From positions 5,868,001 through 5,932,000 of the forward strand of contig NZ_CP080524.1 in the NCBI RefSeq assembly GCF_024746795.1: a stretch of DNA of 64,000 nt, given 5' to 3'. The notes beneath the pieces were generated by a model that saw nothing but the letters and a program-made list of their open reading frames with translations, had not been told where the DNA came from and did not search any database. The stretch is from Mesorhizobium sp. AR10. GTDB taxonomy: Bacteria > Pseudomonadota > Alphaproteobacteria > Rhizobiales > Rhizobiaceae. Position 1 is the stretch's first letter; each line of letters begins with the position of its first letter. Positions 36,620-45,515 of the stretch are shown here, piece by piece. The translations under genes and the position numbers were made by a program.

Positions 36620-38272
36620 ATGCTCGCTCAACTCACATCCGGCGAACGCCAACTTTCAATCGTCGTGCTGACCCTTATGGCTATGGTCGGACTGGCCATG
36701 GCTGCAGCCGGTCGCGGCGATCCGATGGGCGTGCATGGCTTTATCGTCGTTGTTGCAAGCGTTGCGATGATCTTTCCCATGCTTTCGGCACTCTATGCCC
36801 CCGAACCCTCTGCCGAACGTCTGGATCACTATTATGACGACCCGAGCAAGGTGGGCGTCATCCTCACCATGATCTGGGCGATGGTCGGTATGTTCTTCGG
36901 CGTCTGGGTCGCGAGCCTGCTTGCCTGGCCAGATCTGACCTTCGACGCGGCCTGGGCAAGCTTTGGGCGCCTACGGCCGGTTCATACGAGCGGAGTGATC
37001 TTCGGCTTCGGCGGCAATGCGCTTATCGCCACGTCTTTCCATGTGCTGCAGCGGACCTCGCGCGCCCGGCTCCCCGACCAGTTCAGCCCCTGGTTCGTCC
37101 TGCTCGGCTACAATTTGTTCTGCGTCATGGCCGCGACCGGCTATTTCATGGGTGTCACACAATCGAAGGAATATGCGGAGCCGGAATGGTACGCCGATAT
37201 CTGGCTGGTCCTCGTCTGGGTGGTGTATTTCGCGATCTACATTCGCACGCTGGCTCGCCGCAAGGAGCCGCATATCTACGTCGCCAACTGGTACTACATG
37301 GCCTTCATCCTGGTCGTGGCGATCCTCCATATCGTCAACAATCTGGCCATGCCCGTGTCGTTCGGCCACGCCAAGAGCTATTCGGCATTCTCCGGCGTCC
37401 AGGACGCGATGACGCAGTGGTGGTACGGCCACAACGCCGTCGCCTTCTTCCTCACCTCCGGCTTCCTGGGGATGATGTACTACTACCTGCCCAAGCGGGC
37501 GGGTCGGCCGATCTATTCCTACCGGCTGTCGATCATCAGCTTCTGGGGCATTACCTTCATGTACATGTGGGCGGGGTCACACCACCTGCACTACACCGCC
37601 CTGCCCCAATGGGTGCAAACGCTGGGGATGACGTTTTCGCTGGTCCTCCTGGTGCCATCCTGGGCCTCGGCCGGAAACGCGCTCGCGACGCTGAACGGCG
37701 CCTGGCACAAGGTGCGCGACGACGCCACGCTGCGTTTCATGATGGCGGCGGCGGTCTTTTACGGCCTGACCACCTTTGAAGGGTCGTTCATGGCGATCCG
37801 TCCGGTCAACGCGCTTTCCCACTACACTGACTGGACCGTCGGCCACGTTCATGCGGGCGCCCTGGGTTGGGTGGCGTTGATCACCTTCGGCTCGATCTAC
37901 ACTCTGGTCCCGGCATTGTGGAAGCGTGAACGGATGTATTCGGCCAAACTGGTCGAGGTGCATTTCTGGTTGGCGATCTCGGGAACCGTCATCTACGTCT
38001 TTGCGATGTGGAATTCCGGCATCCTGCAAGGCTTGATGTGGCGGACATACAACGAGAACGGAACGCTTACCTATTCCTTCATTGAATCCATGGTGGCGAT
38101 GCATCCCTATTACATTGCTCGCGCCTTCGGCGGGCTGCTGTTTCTACTCGGCGCCATCACCGGCTCCTACAATATCTGGATGACGATCCGCGGCCATTCG
38201 CAAGCAGCACTGCAACCGGGCGAGGACGCGCCAGAACGCAAACTGGCGCCTGTCGCCCAGCCGGCGGAGTGA
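36620..38272 (+). CDS. fixN: cytochrome cbb3 oxidase catalytic subunit I
   Basis: A 550-residue haem-copper oxidase subunit with about 12-14 membrane helices. Seen are RPVHTSGVIFGFGGNALIA (low-spin haem His), HNAVAFFLTSGF, the CuB region WAGSHHLHY and WTVGHVHAGALGW with haem b3/b ligands. It reduces O2 to water with high affinity under microaerobic conditions. It heads fixNOQP and is preceded by a FixK box. Confidence 0.96.
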   Translation: MLAQLTSGERQLSIVVLTLMAMVGLAMAAAGRGDPMGVHGFIVVVASVAMIFPMLSALYAPEPSAERLDHYYDDPSKVGVILTMIWAMVGMFFGVWVASLLAWPDLTFDAAWASFGRLRPVHTSGVIFGFGGNALIATSFHVLQRTSRARLPDQFSPWFVLLGYNLFCVMAATGYFMGVTQSKEYAEPEWYADIWLVLVWVVYFAIYIRTLARRKEPHIYVANWYYMAFILVVAILHIVNNLAMPVSFGHAKSYSAFSGVQDAMTQWWYGHNAVAFFLTSGFLGMMYYYLPKRAGRPIYSYRLSIISFWGITFMYMWAGSHHLHYTALPQWVQTLGMTFSLVLLVPSWASAGNALATLNGAWHKVRDDATLRFMMAAAVFYGLTTFEGSFMAIRPVNALSHYTDWTVGHVHAGALGWVALITFGSIYTLVPALWKRERMYSAKLVEVHFWLAISGTVIYVFAMWNSGILQGLMWRTYNENGTLTYSFIESMVAMHPYYIARAFGGLLFLLGAITGSYNIWMTIRGHSQAALQPGEDAPERKLAPVAQPAE

Positions 38273-38277
38273 GGATC

Positions 38278-39018
38278 ATGCCAGAATTCCACCGCAAGAT
38301 CGAACGCAGCGCCATCGGCTTCGTGCTTGCCATCGTCGTGGTCTCCAGCATCGGCGGCTTCGTCGAAATCGCCCCGCTGTTCACGATCGACGATACGGTC
38401 GAGAACGCGCCGGACATGAGGGTCTACACCCCGCTGGAGCAAGCTGGGCGCGACATCTACATCCGCGAGGGTTGCTACGCCTGCCATTCTCAAATGATCC
38501 GCACATTGCGCGACGAAGTCGAACGGTACGGACCCTATTCGCTCGCCGTTGAATCGAAATATGATCATCCGATGCTGTGGGGATCAAAGCGCACGGGGCC
38601 GGATCTGGCCCGCATTGGCGGCAAATATTCCGACGCCTGGCAGGTCGCTCACCTCATCAACCCGCGAGCGGTTGTTCCGGAGTCGGTCATGCCCAAATTT
38701 GGCTGGCTGCGCGATAACCCACTGCGCATCGACGACCTCGGCGAGCATCTGGCTGCTCTCAGGGACGTCGGCGTTCCCTACACCGACGACATGGTCGCCA
38801 ATGCGACCCAGGATGCGCTCGGCCAGGCCGCGCCGGACGGTGATTTCGCCGCCGGCGTTACCGAACGTTACGGGGAAGCAACGCAGGTCAGGGCCTTTGA
38901 CGGCAATCCGGCGACCATTACCGAAATGGATGCGCTGGTCGCCTATCTGCAGATCCTTGGTCACCTGACCACCGCCGCCAAGGCGGAGGTTGCCGCGCAG
39001 CCGGAGGCCACGCAATGA
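38278..39018 (+). CDS. fixO: cytochrome cbb3 oxidase monohaem c subunit II
   Basis: A 246-residue membrane-anchored cytochrome c. There is one N-terminal helix (~10-32) and a CYACH haem motif at 66-70 within REGCYACHSQMIRTL; Met in the VMPKF region is the likely second ligand. The ATG at 38278 is preferred to the GTG at 38269 because GGAGTGAGG lies just ahead. It is 5 bases after fixN and overlaps fixQ. Confidence 0.95.
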   Translation: MPEFHRKIERSAIGFVLAIVVVSSIGGFVEIAPLFTIDDTVENAPDMRVYTPLEQAGRDIYIREGCYACHSQMIRTLRDEVERYGPYSLAVESKYDHPMLWGSKRTGPDLARIGGKYSDAWQVAHLINPRAVVPESVMPKFGWLRDNPLRIDDLGEHLAALRDVGVPYTDDMVANATQDALGQAAPDGDFAAGVTERYGEATQVRAFDGNPATITEMDALVAYLQILGHLTTAAKAEVAAQPEATQ

Positions 39019-39185
39019 GCTGGGAACACGACGCCGTCGTCGCCTTCGCCAAAAGCTGGGGCCTTTTCTACCTTATTGCGATGGCCGTAGGCGTCCTCGT
39101 CTACACGTTCTGGCCGTCGAACAGGAAGCGGTTTGAAAGGGCGAAAGACAGCATTCTCGACGGAGACGACAAGCCATGGAAATAG
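39015..39185 (+). CDS. fixQ: cytochrome cbb3 oxidase assembly/stability subunit CcoQ/FixQ
   Basis: A 56-residue protein with one membrane helix (~15-33: SWGLFYLIAMAVGVLVYTFW) followed by a basic then acidic tail, as in FixQ/CcoQ. The ATGA overlaps the fixO stop and its last 10 bases overlap fixP, giving tight coupling. It stabilises the assembled oxidase. Confidence 0.9.
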   Translation: MSWEHDAVVAFAKSWGLFYLIAMAVGVLVYTFWPSNRKRFERAKDSILDGDDKPWK

Positions 39186-40057
39186 GCGAGCGCGATCCCG
39201 TCACGGGACAGGCCACGACCGGTCACGAGTGGAATGGCATCAAGGAGCTTTACACGCCGGTTCCGCGTATTGTGTTCTTCTTCCTGGCCATCACCACCCT
39301 CTTTGCCGTGTGCTACTGGGTCCTCATGCCCGCCTGGCCGCTGGGCAGCACCTACACCAAGGGTTTGCTTGGAATTGACCAGAAAACCAGTGTTGACCGC
39401 CTGGTCCAGGACGCGACGGTACAGCGTTCCAACTGGACCCAAAAGATCGATCAAATGGATTTTGCGGCAATTCAGGCCGATCCTTCGATGATGACGATCG
39501 TCCGCGAAACCGGCCACACGCTGTTTGGCGACAATTGTGCGGCTTGCCATGGGACCAAAGCCACGGGCGGTCCCGGATTTCCCAACCTCACCGCCGGCGT
39601 CTGGCTCTGGGGCGGTGATCCGGAAACGATCGTTGAAACACTGCGCGTCGGCATCAATTCGACCCATCCCGATACGCGCACCGCTCAGATGTTGGCCTTT
39701 GGCCGCGATGGGGTGATCGACAGCAAGCAACTGGCCGACGTGGTCGCTTATGTGCGGTCTCTCGGCGGCACCGCCGACGGCCATGATGCCGATCCGCAAA
39801 GCATTGCTGCCGGACAGGACGTGTTCAAACAGAATTGCATTGCCTGTCACGGCGACGATGCCAAGGGCAAACACGACCTCGGCGCGCCTGACCTGACCGA
39901 CAGCAACTGGATCTATGGCGGCGACCTCCAATCCGTCACCACGACAACCTATGGCGGCCGGCAAGGCACCATGCCTCATTGGGAACAGCGCCTCTCCGCG
40001 ACCCAGCGCAAGATACTCGCCCTCTATGTGCTTTCTCTCCGGGAGACGCCCCAGTGA
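39176..40057 (+). CDS. fixP: cytochrome cbb3 oxidase dihaem c subunit III
   Basis: A 293-residue protein. It has an N-terminal helix (~31-53) and two cytochrome c domains with CAACH at 121-125 and CIACH at 221-225. The axial methionines lie in QMLAFG and GTMPHWE. It accepts electrons from soluble cytochrome c. Start ATG 39176 lies inside the end of fixQ. Confidence 0.95.
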   Translation: MEIGERDPVTGQATTGHEWNGIKELYTPVPRIVFFFLAITTLFAVCYWVLMPAWPLGSTYTKGLLGIDQKTSVDRLVQDATVQRSNWTQKIDQMDFAAIQADPSMMTIVRETGHTLFGDNCAACHGTKATGGPGFPNLTAGVWLWGGDPETIVETLRVGINSTHPDTRTAQMLAFGRDGVIDSKQLADVVAYVRSLGGTADGHDADPQSIAAGQDVFKQNCIACHGDDAKGKHDLGAPDLTDSNWIYGGDLQSVTTTTYGGRQGTMPHWEQRLSATQRKILALYVLSLRETPQ

Positions 40058-40260
40058 GCCTGGATCCCGCCCTGACGTCGAAATCGCGATCGCGAACTGT
40101 CGCGCTCATTTTGGTCACGGCCGGATTGGCGCTGGTCGCCGCCGCCAATGTCCATCTGGTGTACGTGTCCTTCGCGTCGCGAGCGGATTGCGTGCCGCAT
40201 TTGAAGGAACCCGGCGACCCCGCAACGAACAGCTACGCTGCGGCCAGTTCGTCTTGCTGA
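40054..40260 (+). CDS. small membrane protein in the fixNOQP operon, unknown function
   Basis: A 68-residue ORF starting with GTG that overlaps the fixP stop by four bases (GTGA). A basic N-terminus is followed by one helix (VALILVTAGLALVAAANVHL, ~16-35), then VYVSFASRADCVPHL and a Ser/Ala-rich tail ending in Cys. The overlap and reading-frame quality indicate it is expressed. It is not FixH-sized (~160 residues). It may help oxidase assembly. Confidence 0.7.
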   Translation: MSLDPALTSKSRSRTVALILVTAGLALVAAANVHLVYVSFASRADCVPHLKEPGDPATNSYAAASSSC

Positions 40261-40306
40261 AGTTCGAGATACGTGGCGTGGCGAAACGACACGAAGGATC
40301 ATGGAA

Positions 40307-41113
40307 ATGAGTGATCTCCATCTAGCCAATGACGAAGAATTCGTCCGCGTCGGATCGCGCAACCGTGGTCTCCCGGCCAATGCCGCGTTCGGTTGGCTGC
40401 GCGCCGGCTGGCACGACCTGATGTCGACGCCGGCCCCCAGTCTCGCCTATGGGGTGGCCGTCTTTGCAGTGTCCGCGCTGATCGTCGGCGGGCTTTTCCT
40501 GTTTCAGCTCGACTACATCCTGTTTCCTGCAACCGCGGCCTTCATGGTGGTCGGCCCGCTCATTGCGGTCGGCCTCTATGAAAAAAGCCGGTCGTTGGAA
40601 CAGGGCAAGGCCATCTCTCTTGCCAGGATGATCTTCGTGCGGCCGGCCTCCGGCGGCCAGATTCTCTTCGTCGGCTTCATCATGCTCGGCCTGGCGCTGT
40701 TGTGGATGCGTGCCGCAGTCATCATCTACGCCCTGTTCTTCGGCTGGCGACCGTTTCTCGGTTTCGACCACATTGCGCCAATGCTTTTCACAACCACCAT
40801 CGGCTGGGCAATGTTGGCTGTCGGTACAGCGGTTGGCGGGGTGTTCGCCGCATTCTCCTTCGCCATCAGTGCCTTTTCGGTTCCCATGCTCCTTGACCAG
40901 AAAACGGATGCGTTTACCGCAATGGGCACCAGTATTTCGCTCGTCTGGAACAATCGCCCGGTGATGATCACCTGGGGTACAATCGTGCTGCTGCTGACCC
41001 TTGTTGGCCTTGGAACCGGCCTGGTCGGATTGATTGTCACCTTTCCTCTGCTGGGACATGCCACATGGCATGCCTACCGGACGATATCGGTTGAGCCGGG
41101 GCTGAAGGAGTAG
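40307..41113 (+). CDS. DUF2189 multi-pass membrane protein
   Basis: A 268-residue protein with about six helices. The conserved DUF2189 opening GWLRAGWHDLMSTPAPSLAYG and the core ATAAFMVVGPLIAVGLYE are clear, as is FSVPMLLDQK. The start is taken as ATG 40307, eight bases after GAAGGA; ATG 40301 is also possible. It sits where fixGH are normally found between fixP and fixI, so it may take part in cbb3 biogenesis or copper delivery; that is inference from position. Confidence 0.83.
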   Translation: MSDLHLANDEEFVRVGSRNRGLPANAAFGWLRAGWHDLMSTPAPSLAYGVAVFAVSALIVGGLFLFQLDYILFPATAAFMVVGPLIAVGLYEKSRSLEQGKAISLARMIFVRPASGGQILFVGFIMLGLALLWMRAAVIIYALFFGWRPFLGFDHIAPMLFTTTIGWAMLAVGTAVGGVFAAFSFAISAFSVPMLLDQKTDAFTAMGTSISLVWNNRPVMITWGTIVLLLTLVGLGTGLVGLIVTFPLLGHATWHAYRTISVEPGLKE

Positions 41114-41118
41114 CGGTC

Positions 41119-43413
41119 ATGAGCTGCTGCGCGCCCGGGGCCGAGGCCGCTCTGGAGATCGGCCCGGCAGGTCGGGTTTCCAGCCCGCGCGACGAGCTTG
41201 TCCTTCTGAGCCGCGACCTCGGTGGCGGCCTTTTTCAAACCGACCTGTCGGTGCCCGAAATCCACTGCGCCTCCTGCATGGCCACGGTCGAACGCGCTTT
41301 GTCAGCCTTGCCCGAGGTCGAATATGCCCGGGCAAACCTATCGATGAAACGGACCATCGTGAAATGGCGCCCGCGCGCCGACAAGGCGCCCGATCTCATT
41401 GGCGCGCTAAAAGCTGCGGGTTATCAGTCGCATGTCTTCACCACGGACGCCGACCAGCGCAGTCCCGAATATTCCCGGCTCATCAAGGCGCTCGCGGTCG
41501 CGGGCTTCTGCGCCATGAACATCATGCTGCTGTCGGTTTCGGTCTGGTCCGGAGCCGAGGGCGGAACCCGTCAGGCGTTCCACTGGATTTCCGCAGCGCT
41601 CGCCGTGCCCGCAATTGTCTATTCGGGGCGGATATTCTTTTTCTCGGCATGGGCCGCCTTGCGAAACGGCAGGACAAACATGGATGTGCCGATTTCCATC
41701 GGCGTGTTGATGGCGTTCGGGCTCAGCTTCTACGATACGATTCATGGCGGGCCGCATGCCTATTTCGACGCGGCGACATCGCTTTTGTTCTTTCTGCTCA
41801 TCGGCCGCACGCTCGACCATGTGATGCGAGAAAAGGCCCGTTCCGCCGTGGCAGGGCTTGCGAGCCTCGCGCCAAGGGGTGCGATCATCGTGGATGCCGA
41901 CGGCCGGCGCTATGTGCCGATTGCCGAGATCAGGCCGGGGACCTCCATCCTCATTGCCGCCGGCGACAGAGTCCCTGTCGACGGGATCATCATGGAAGGT
42001 GCTTCGGAACTCGATTGTTCTGTCGTCACCGGAGAATCGGCGCCCAGGCCCGCCATTCCGGGAACCCTGGTCCAGGCCGGGCTTCTCAATCTGACGGGGC
42101 CGCTGACGATAAGAGCTTCAGCCGAGGCAAAGGATTCATTTCTGGCGGAAATGATCAGAATGATGGAAGCCGCCGAGGGCGGCAGAGCACGCTATCGCAG
42201 ACTGGCGGATCGTGCCTCGGCGCTCTATTCGCCAGTCGTGCATACCATCGCGCTGCTGTCCTTTCTGGGGTGGCTGTTCATCACGAGGGACTGGCACGCG
42301 TCGGTTTCGATTGCCATCGCCGTGCTGATAATAACCTGCCCGTGCGCGCTCGGTCTTGCCGTTCCGATCGTGCAGGTCGTCGCCGCCCGGCGCCTCTTCG
42401 AAAAAGGCGTGATGGTCAGGGATGGCTCTGCTCTCGAGCGCCTCGCCGAAGTCGACACTGTGCTGTTCGACAAGACTGGCACGCTGACGCTCGGCCGGCC
42501 ATTTCTCGTCAATAGGACTGATGTTGACCCCAGTGCGCTGGCGCTTGCGGCCAAAATGGCGTCGGCCTCAAGGCATCCGATGTCCGTCGCAATTCTGGCT
42601 GCCGCATCGCCAGGCTCTGTTGGAACCTCTCCGATGAAGAATCTCGCGGAATACCCCGGCCGAGGCCTCGAAGCCAGGATGGGAACCACCGTCTATCGCC
42701 TGGGCCGGCCGGACTGGGCGCTTGGCCGCAAAATACCGGAAGGCATGGACGGTTGGTTCTCGGTGTCGCTGCTTGTCCAGAACGGGCAGCAGCTGGCGCG
42801 GCTGGTATTTGAAGACACCATGCGAAGAGGCGCGCGTTCGACGATCGATCGATTGCGCCAGCGAGGCCTCGGTGTCGGGATCCTGTCCGGTGACCGCAGA
42901 TCTGCCGTGGCCGATCTGGCTTCGAAGCTCGGCATCGATGACTTCACCGCGGAAATGCTTCCATCCGACAAGGTTGAGCGGATCGCGGGTCTCACCACCG
43001 CCCAGTCCAAGGTGCTGATGGTTGGAGACGGACTGAACGACGCGCCAGCTCTCGCGGCCGCGCATGTCTCCATGGCCCCCGCAACGGCGGCCGATGTGGG
43101 CCGCAATGCAGCCGACTTCGTGTTCCTGAAAGAAAGCCTTGCGAGCGTCGCGGACGCCTACGAGATTTCGCGCAATGCAGGAAAACTGATCCGGCAGAAT
43201 TTCGCCTTGGCAGTCGGCTACAACGCCATTGCGGTCCCTTTTGCCGTTTGCGGCTATATCACTCCGCTCGTGGCGGCAGCCGCAATGTCGCTCTCGTCCG
43301 TGTTGGTGGTGGCCAATGCGATGCGCTTAGGTCATGCCTCCGCTGGAAACCTACCGGCCAGGCAAGCCGCATCCATTCATCCAGACCTGCAGCCGATAGG
43401 TTCTGGACCATGA
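41119..43413 (+). CDS. fixI: FixI, Cu-translocating P1B-type ATPase for cbb3 assembly
   Basis: A 764-residue P-type ATPase. The N-terminal heavy-metal domain has CASC at ~51-54 (IHCASCMATVERALS). The actuator TGES, membrane ITCPCALGLAVP (CPC metal site), phosphorylation DKTGTLT and hinge GDGLNDAPALAAAHV are all present. The N-terminus also carries SCC at 2-4, a possible extra copper site. The CcoI/FixI group exports Cu+ for insertion in the CuB centre. It starts 5 bases after the DUF2189 gene. Confidence 0.94.
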   Translation: MSCCAPGAEAALEIGPAGRVSSPRDELVLLSRDLGGGLFQTDLSVPEIHCASCMATVERALSALPEVEYARANLSMKRTIVKWRPRADKAPDLIGALKAAGYQSHVFTTDADQRSPEYSRLIKALAVAGFCAMNIMLLSVSVWSGAEGGTRQAFHWISAALAVPAIVYSGRIFFFSAWAALRNGRTNMDVPISIGVLMAFGLSFYDTIHGGPHAYFDAATSLLFFLLIGRTLDHVMREKARSAVAGLASLAPRGAIIVDADGRRYVPIAEIRPGTSILIAAGDRVPVDGIIMEGASELDCSVVTGESAPRPAIPGTLVQAGLLNLTGPLTIRASAEAKDSFLAEMIRMMEAAEGGRARYRRLADRASALYSPVVHTIALLSFLGWLFITRDWHASVSIAIAVLIITCPCALGLAVPIVQVVAARRLFEKGVMVRDGSALERLAEVDTVLFDKTGTLTLGRPFLVNRTDVDPSALALAAKMASASRHPMSVAILAAASPGSVGTSPMKNLAEYPGRGLEARMGTTVYRLGRPDWALGRKIPEGMDGWFSVSLLVQNGQQLARLVFEDTMRRGARSTIDRLRQRGLGVGILSGDRRSAVADLASKLGIDDFTAEMLPSDKVERIAGLTTAQSKVLMVGDGLNDAPALAAAHVSMAPATAADVGRNAADFVFLKESLASVADAYEISRNAGKLIRQNFALAVGYNAIAVPFAVCGYITPLVAAAAMSLSSVLVVANAMRLGHASAGNLPARQAASIHPDLQPIGSGP

Positions 43414-43556
43414 GCTACCTGACGATTCTGGTGCCGGTCGCACTCTTGATGGGGCTCGCCGGACTTGCGGCCTTCATGTGGACCCTGCGGTCCGGTCAGT
43501 ATGACGACCTCGACGGCGCAGCGCAGAGAATCCTTTTGGACGACGATCCTGAGTGA
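43410..43556 (+). CDS. fixS: FixS/CcoS cbb3 oxidase maturation protein
   Basis: A 48-residue protein: one N-terminal helix (MSYLTILVPVALLMGLAGLA) then WTLRSGQYDDLDGAAQRILLDDD, which is the CcoS signature. An ATGA overlap with fixI couples translation. It is needed for cofactor insertion in cbb3 oxidases. It ends the fix operon, 54 bases before a convergent gene. Confidence 0.92.
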   Translation: MSYLTILVPVALLMGLAGLAAFMWTLRSGQYDDLDGAAQRILLDDDPE

Positions 43557-43610
43557 CAAGGTCAGGGCGCCGGGCAACGGCACTGGTTGAACCCGGTATT
43601 CCAGAGCCTT

Positions 43611-44372
43611 CTATTCGCTGCCGGCGAGCCAACGGATCATGTTCGCCATCAGCTTGCCGTAGAGCGGCCATGCGAGAAAATCCTGCGAGAGCCAGTGCGG
43701 GCCGATATCGGTCGCCCAGGCCACCGTGCGGCCGCGGCCATGGTTGCGAACAGCAAGGAGCGGCCAGTCCGTGCCGCGGTAATGACAGGTCGCAAGCAGC
43801 CGGGATGAACCGTCGCGCCTGAAATCCAGCTTGTTCATGCCGAGGATCGCCGGCAACGCTTCCTCCATCCCGGCAAAGATCGGGTGGGACGGCTGCAGGA
43901 TGGAGGCCTGCAGGCCTTGCGGCACCTCCATGCCGTCGCAAAACGGCAAACAGCGCACCGGCAGGACGTCTTCGACCGGGGTGTCGTGGAACCGCGCCGT
44001 CCCAAACATGCCCTGAAAGCCCATATAGCCGCCGGCCAACATCAGCCCGCCACCGCTTTCGACATAGGCTTTCAACACCTCGAGGCGGTTGACGCCGACA
44101 TGCCCGGCGCGGGCATCAGGCGTGACCAGCAATGTCAGCGCGCCGACATCGGAGATCACCACCGCCTGATACCGGGCAAGCGCATCGAGGTCATAGGGAA
44201 ACTCCGCGGCGCAGCGATCACCGCCGATCTGCGTGACAGCGATGCCCTCTGCGGCCAGTGCGGCGTTGAAGGCCGTCGCGCCATTCGTCGAGGTCGCACT
44301 TGTCAACACATCGCCGCCGACGGCGACCGAGGTCGTCGCCGCAAAGGTTTCACCTGCAAGCAACACGTTCAT
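43611..44372 (-). CDS. ThuA/GATase1-like protein (DUF1355-type glutamine amidotransferase fold)
   Basis: A 253-residue protein of the class I amidotransferase-like fold. Seen are MNVLLAGETFA, RYQAVVISDVGALTLL, VLKAYVESGGGLMLAGGYMGF, the Cys-containing DVLPVRCLPFCDGMEVPQG and RGRTVAWATDIGPHW. The start ATG 44372 precedes the conserved first strand; a 28-codon upstream extension is rejected. It follows an ABC importer by 94 bases on the same strand and is probably in that operon. ThuA-like relatives act in sugar use in rhizobia; the reaction is unknown. Confidence 0.7.
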   Translation of the reverse strand: MNVLLAGETFAATTSVAVGGDVLTSATSTNGATAFNAALAAEGIAVTQIGGDRCAAEFPYDLDALARYQAVVISDVGALTLLVTPDARAGHVGVNRLEVLKAYVESGGGLMLAGGYMGFQGMFGTARFHDTPVEDVLPVRCLPFCDGMEVPQGLQASILQPSHPIFAGMEEALPAILGMNKLDFRRDGSSRLLATCHYRGTDWPLLAVRNHGRGRTVAWATDIGPHWLSQDFLAWPLYGKLMANMIRWLAGSE

Positions 44373-44466
44373 CGTCGCACCTGCACTGTCCGATCGACCG
44401 GGATTGAGAGAGCTGAGATAGGGGCGCCAGGCAAAACCAGCGCCCCCAAGGTTCAAGATCGTCGGA

Positions 44467-45468
44467 TCAGAACTTGAACTCGGCCAGATTTTCGGGGGTC
44501 ACAATTTTCGCCGGCCCGAGGATCAATTCGCCGCCGGTCCCTATCGTGTATTCGCCGAGCCTGCCTGCCGTGAACTTTTCACCTTCCTTGCCGGTGATCT
44601 TGCACTGCGCAAGCGCCTGGGCAGTCTGATAGGTAAGATAGCCAAGATCGGTGACATTCCACCAGATATCCTGCGCGGCGCCGTCCTTGATGTATTTCGA
44701 GATCAAAGTGGCCGGCGCGAGGCCGGTCAGCTTGACCTTGCCGATCATGCCCGCCTCCTCAAGTGCACGCGCGGCCGCCGGAAGGCCAATGCCTGCTGGA
44801 ACGATGATCACCTTGAGATCCGGAAACGCCTGCACCAGCGCCAACGCCTGTTGCTGGTTGATCTGTTCGCTCTCTTCGCCATAGGCGACCTGCACCAGCT
44901 TCATCTTGGAGAACTTCGGCTCGGCCGCCATCTTCGCCTTCATGAAGTCGATCCAGGCGTTCTGGTTGGTCGCCGTGGGCGTCGACGACAGGATTGCGAA
45001 TTCGCCTTCACCGCCACTGAGGTTGAATGCGCTTTCCAGCATCATTTCGGCAAGACTGTCGCCCTTCACCTGGTTCACGAACACCGCGCGGGCATCGGCC
45101 GCCACGTCGGAGTCATACGAGATCACCCTGACGCCCTGCTGAACGGCGCGCTTCAGCGCAGGCGCGACGGCATTGGCGTCATTGCCGGCAATTGCGATGA
45201 CCCCGACCTTCTGCGACACGAGGCTGTTGATGAATTCGATCTGCGCCTCGGCCGTCGCCTGCGATGGGGCGACCTGGGTAGCGGTGCCGCCAATTTCCTT
45301 CGCCGCCTCTTCGGCGCCTCCAAAAGCCACCTTGAAGTAGGGGTCCGTGTCTAGCTTGGGCAGGAAACCGACCGTTACGGGTTCCTTGGCGCACTCCTGG
45401 CTGAAGGCCAGCGACGTTGGCGCGAGCAGAACCGCGGATGCGAGCAGGGCTAATCTAAACGCTTTCAT
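44467..45468 (-). CDS. sugar ABC transporter substrate-binding protein (RhaS/LsrB-like)
   Basis: A 333-residue type I periplasmic binding protein. The signal peptide is ~1-24 (FRLALLASAVLLAPTSLAFS). VGFLPKLDTDPYFKVAFGGAEEA resembles rhamnose/AI-2 binding proteins. ATG 45468 follows GGAGGAGTCACA. Of the larger open frame reaching 46527, only this part is real; the rest is shadow of the permease gene. It is the third gene of a fused ATPase-permease, permease, binding-protein operon. The ligand is not identified. Confidence 0.88.
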   Translation of the reverse strand: MKAFRLALLASAVLLAPTSLAFSQECAKEPVTVGFLPKLDTDPYFKVAFGGAEEAAKEIGGTATQVAPSQATAEAQIEFINSLVSQKVGVIAIAGNDANAVAPALKRAVQQGVRVISYDSDVAADARAVFVNQVKGDSLAEMMLESAFNLSGGEGEFAILSSTPTATNQNAWIDFMKAKMAAEPKFSKMKLVQVAYGEESEQINQQQALALVQAFPDLKVIIVPAGIGLPAAARALEEAGMIGKVKLTGLAPATLISKYIKDGAAQDIWWNVTDLGYLTYQTAQALAQCKITGKEGEKFTAGRLGEYTIGTGGELILGPAKIVTPENLAEFKF

Positions 45469-45515
45469 TGTGACTCCTCCGTTTAAAGATCGGGCTTGAA
45501 GGAAGGGGCCCGAGA

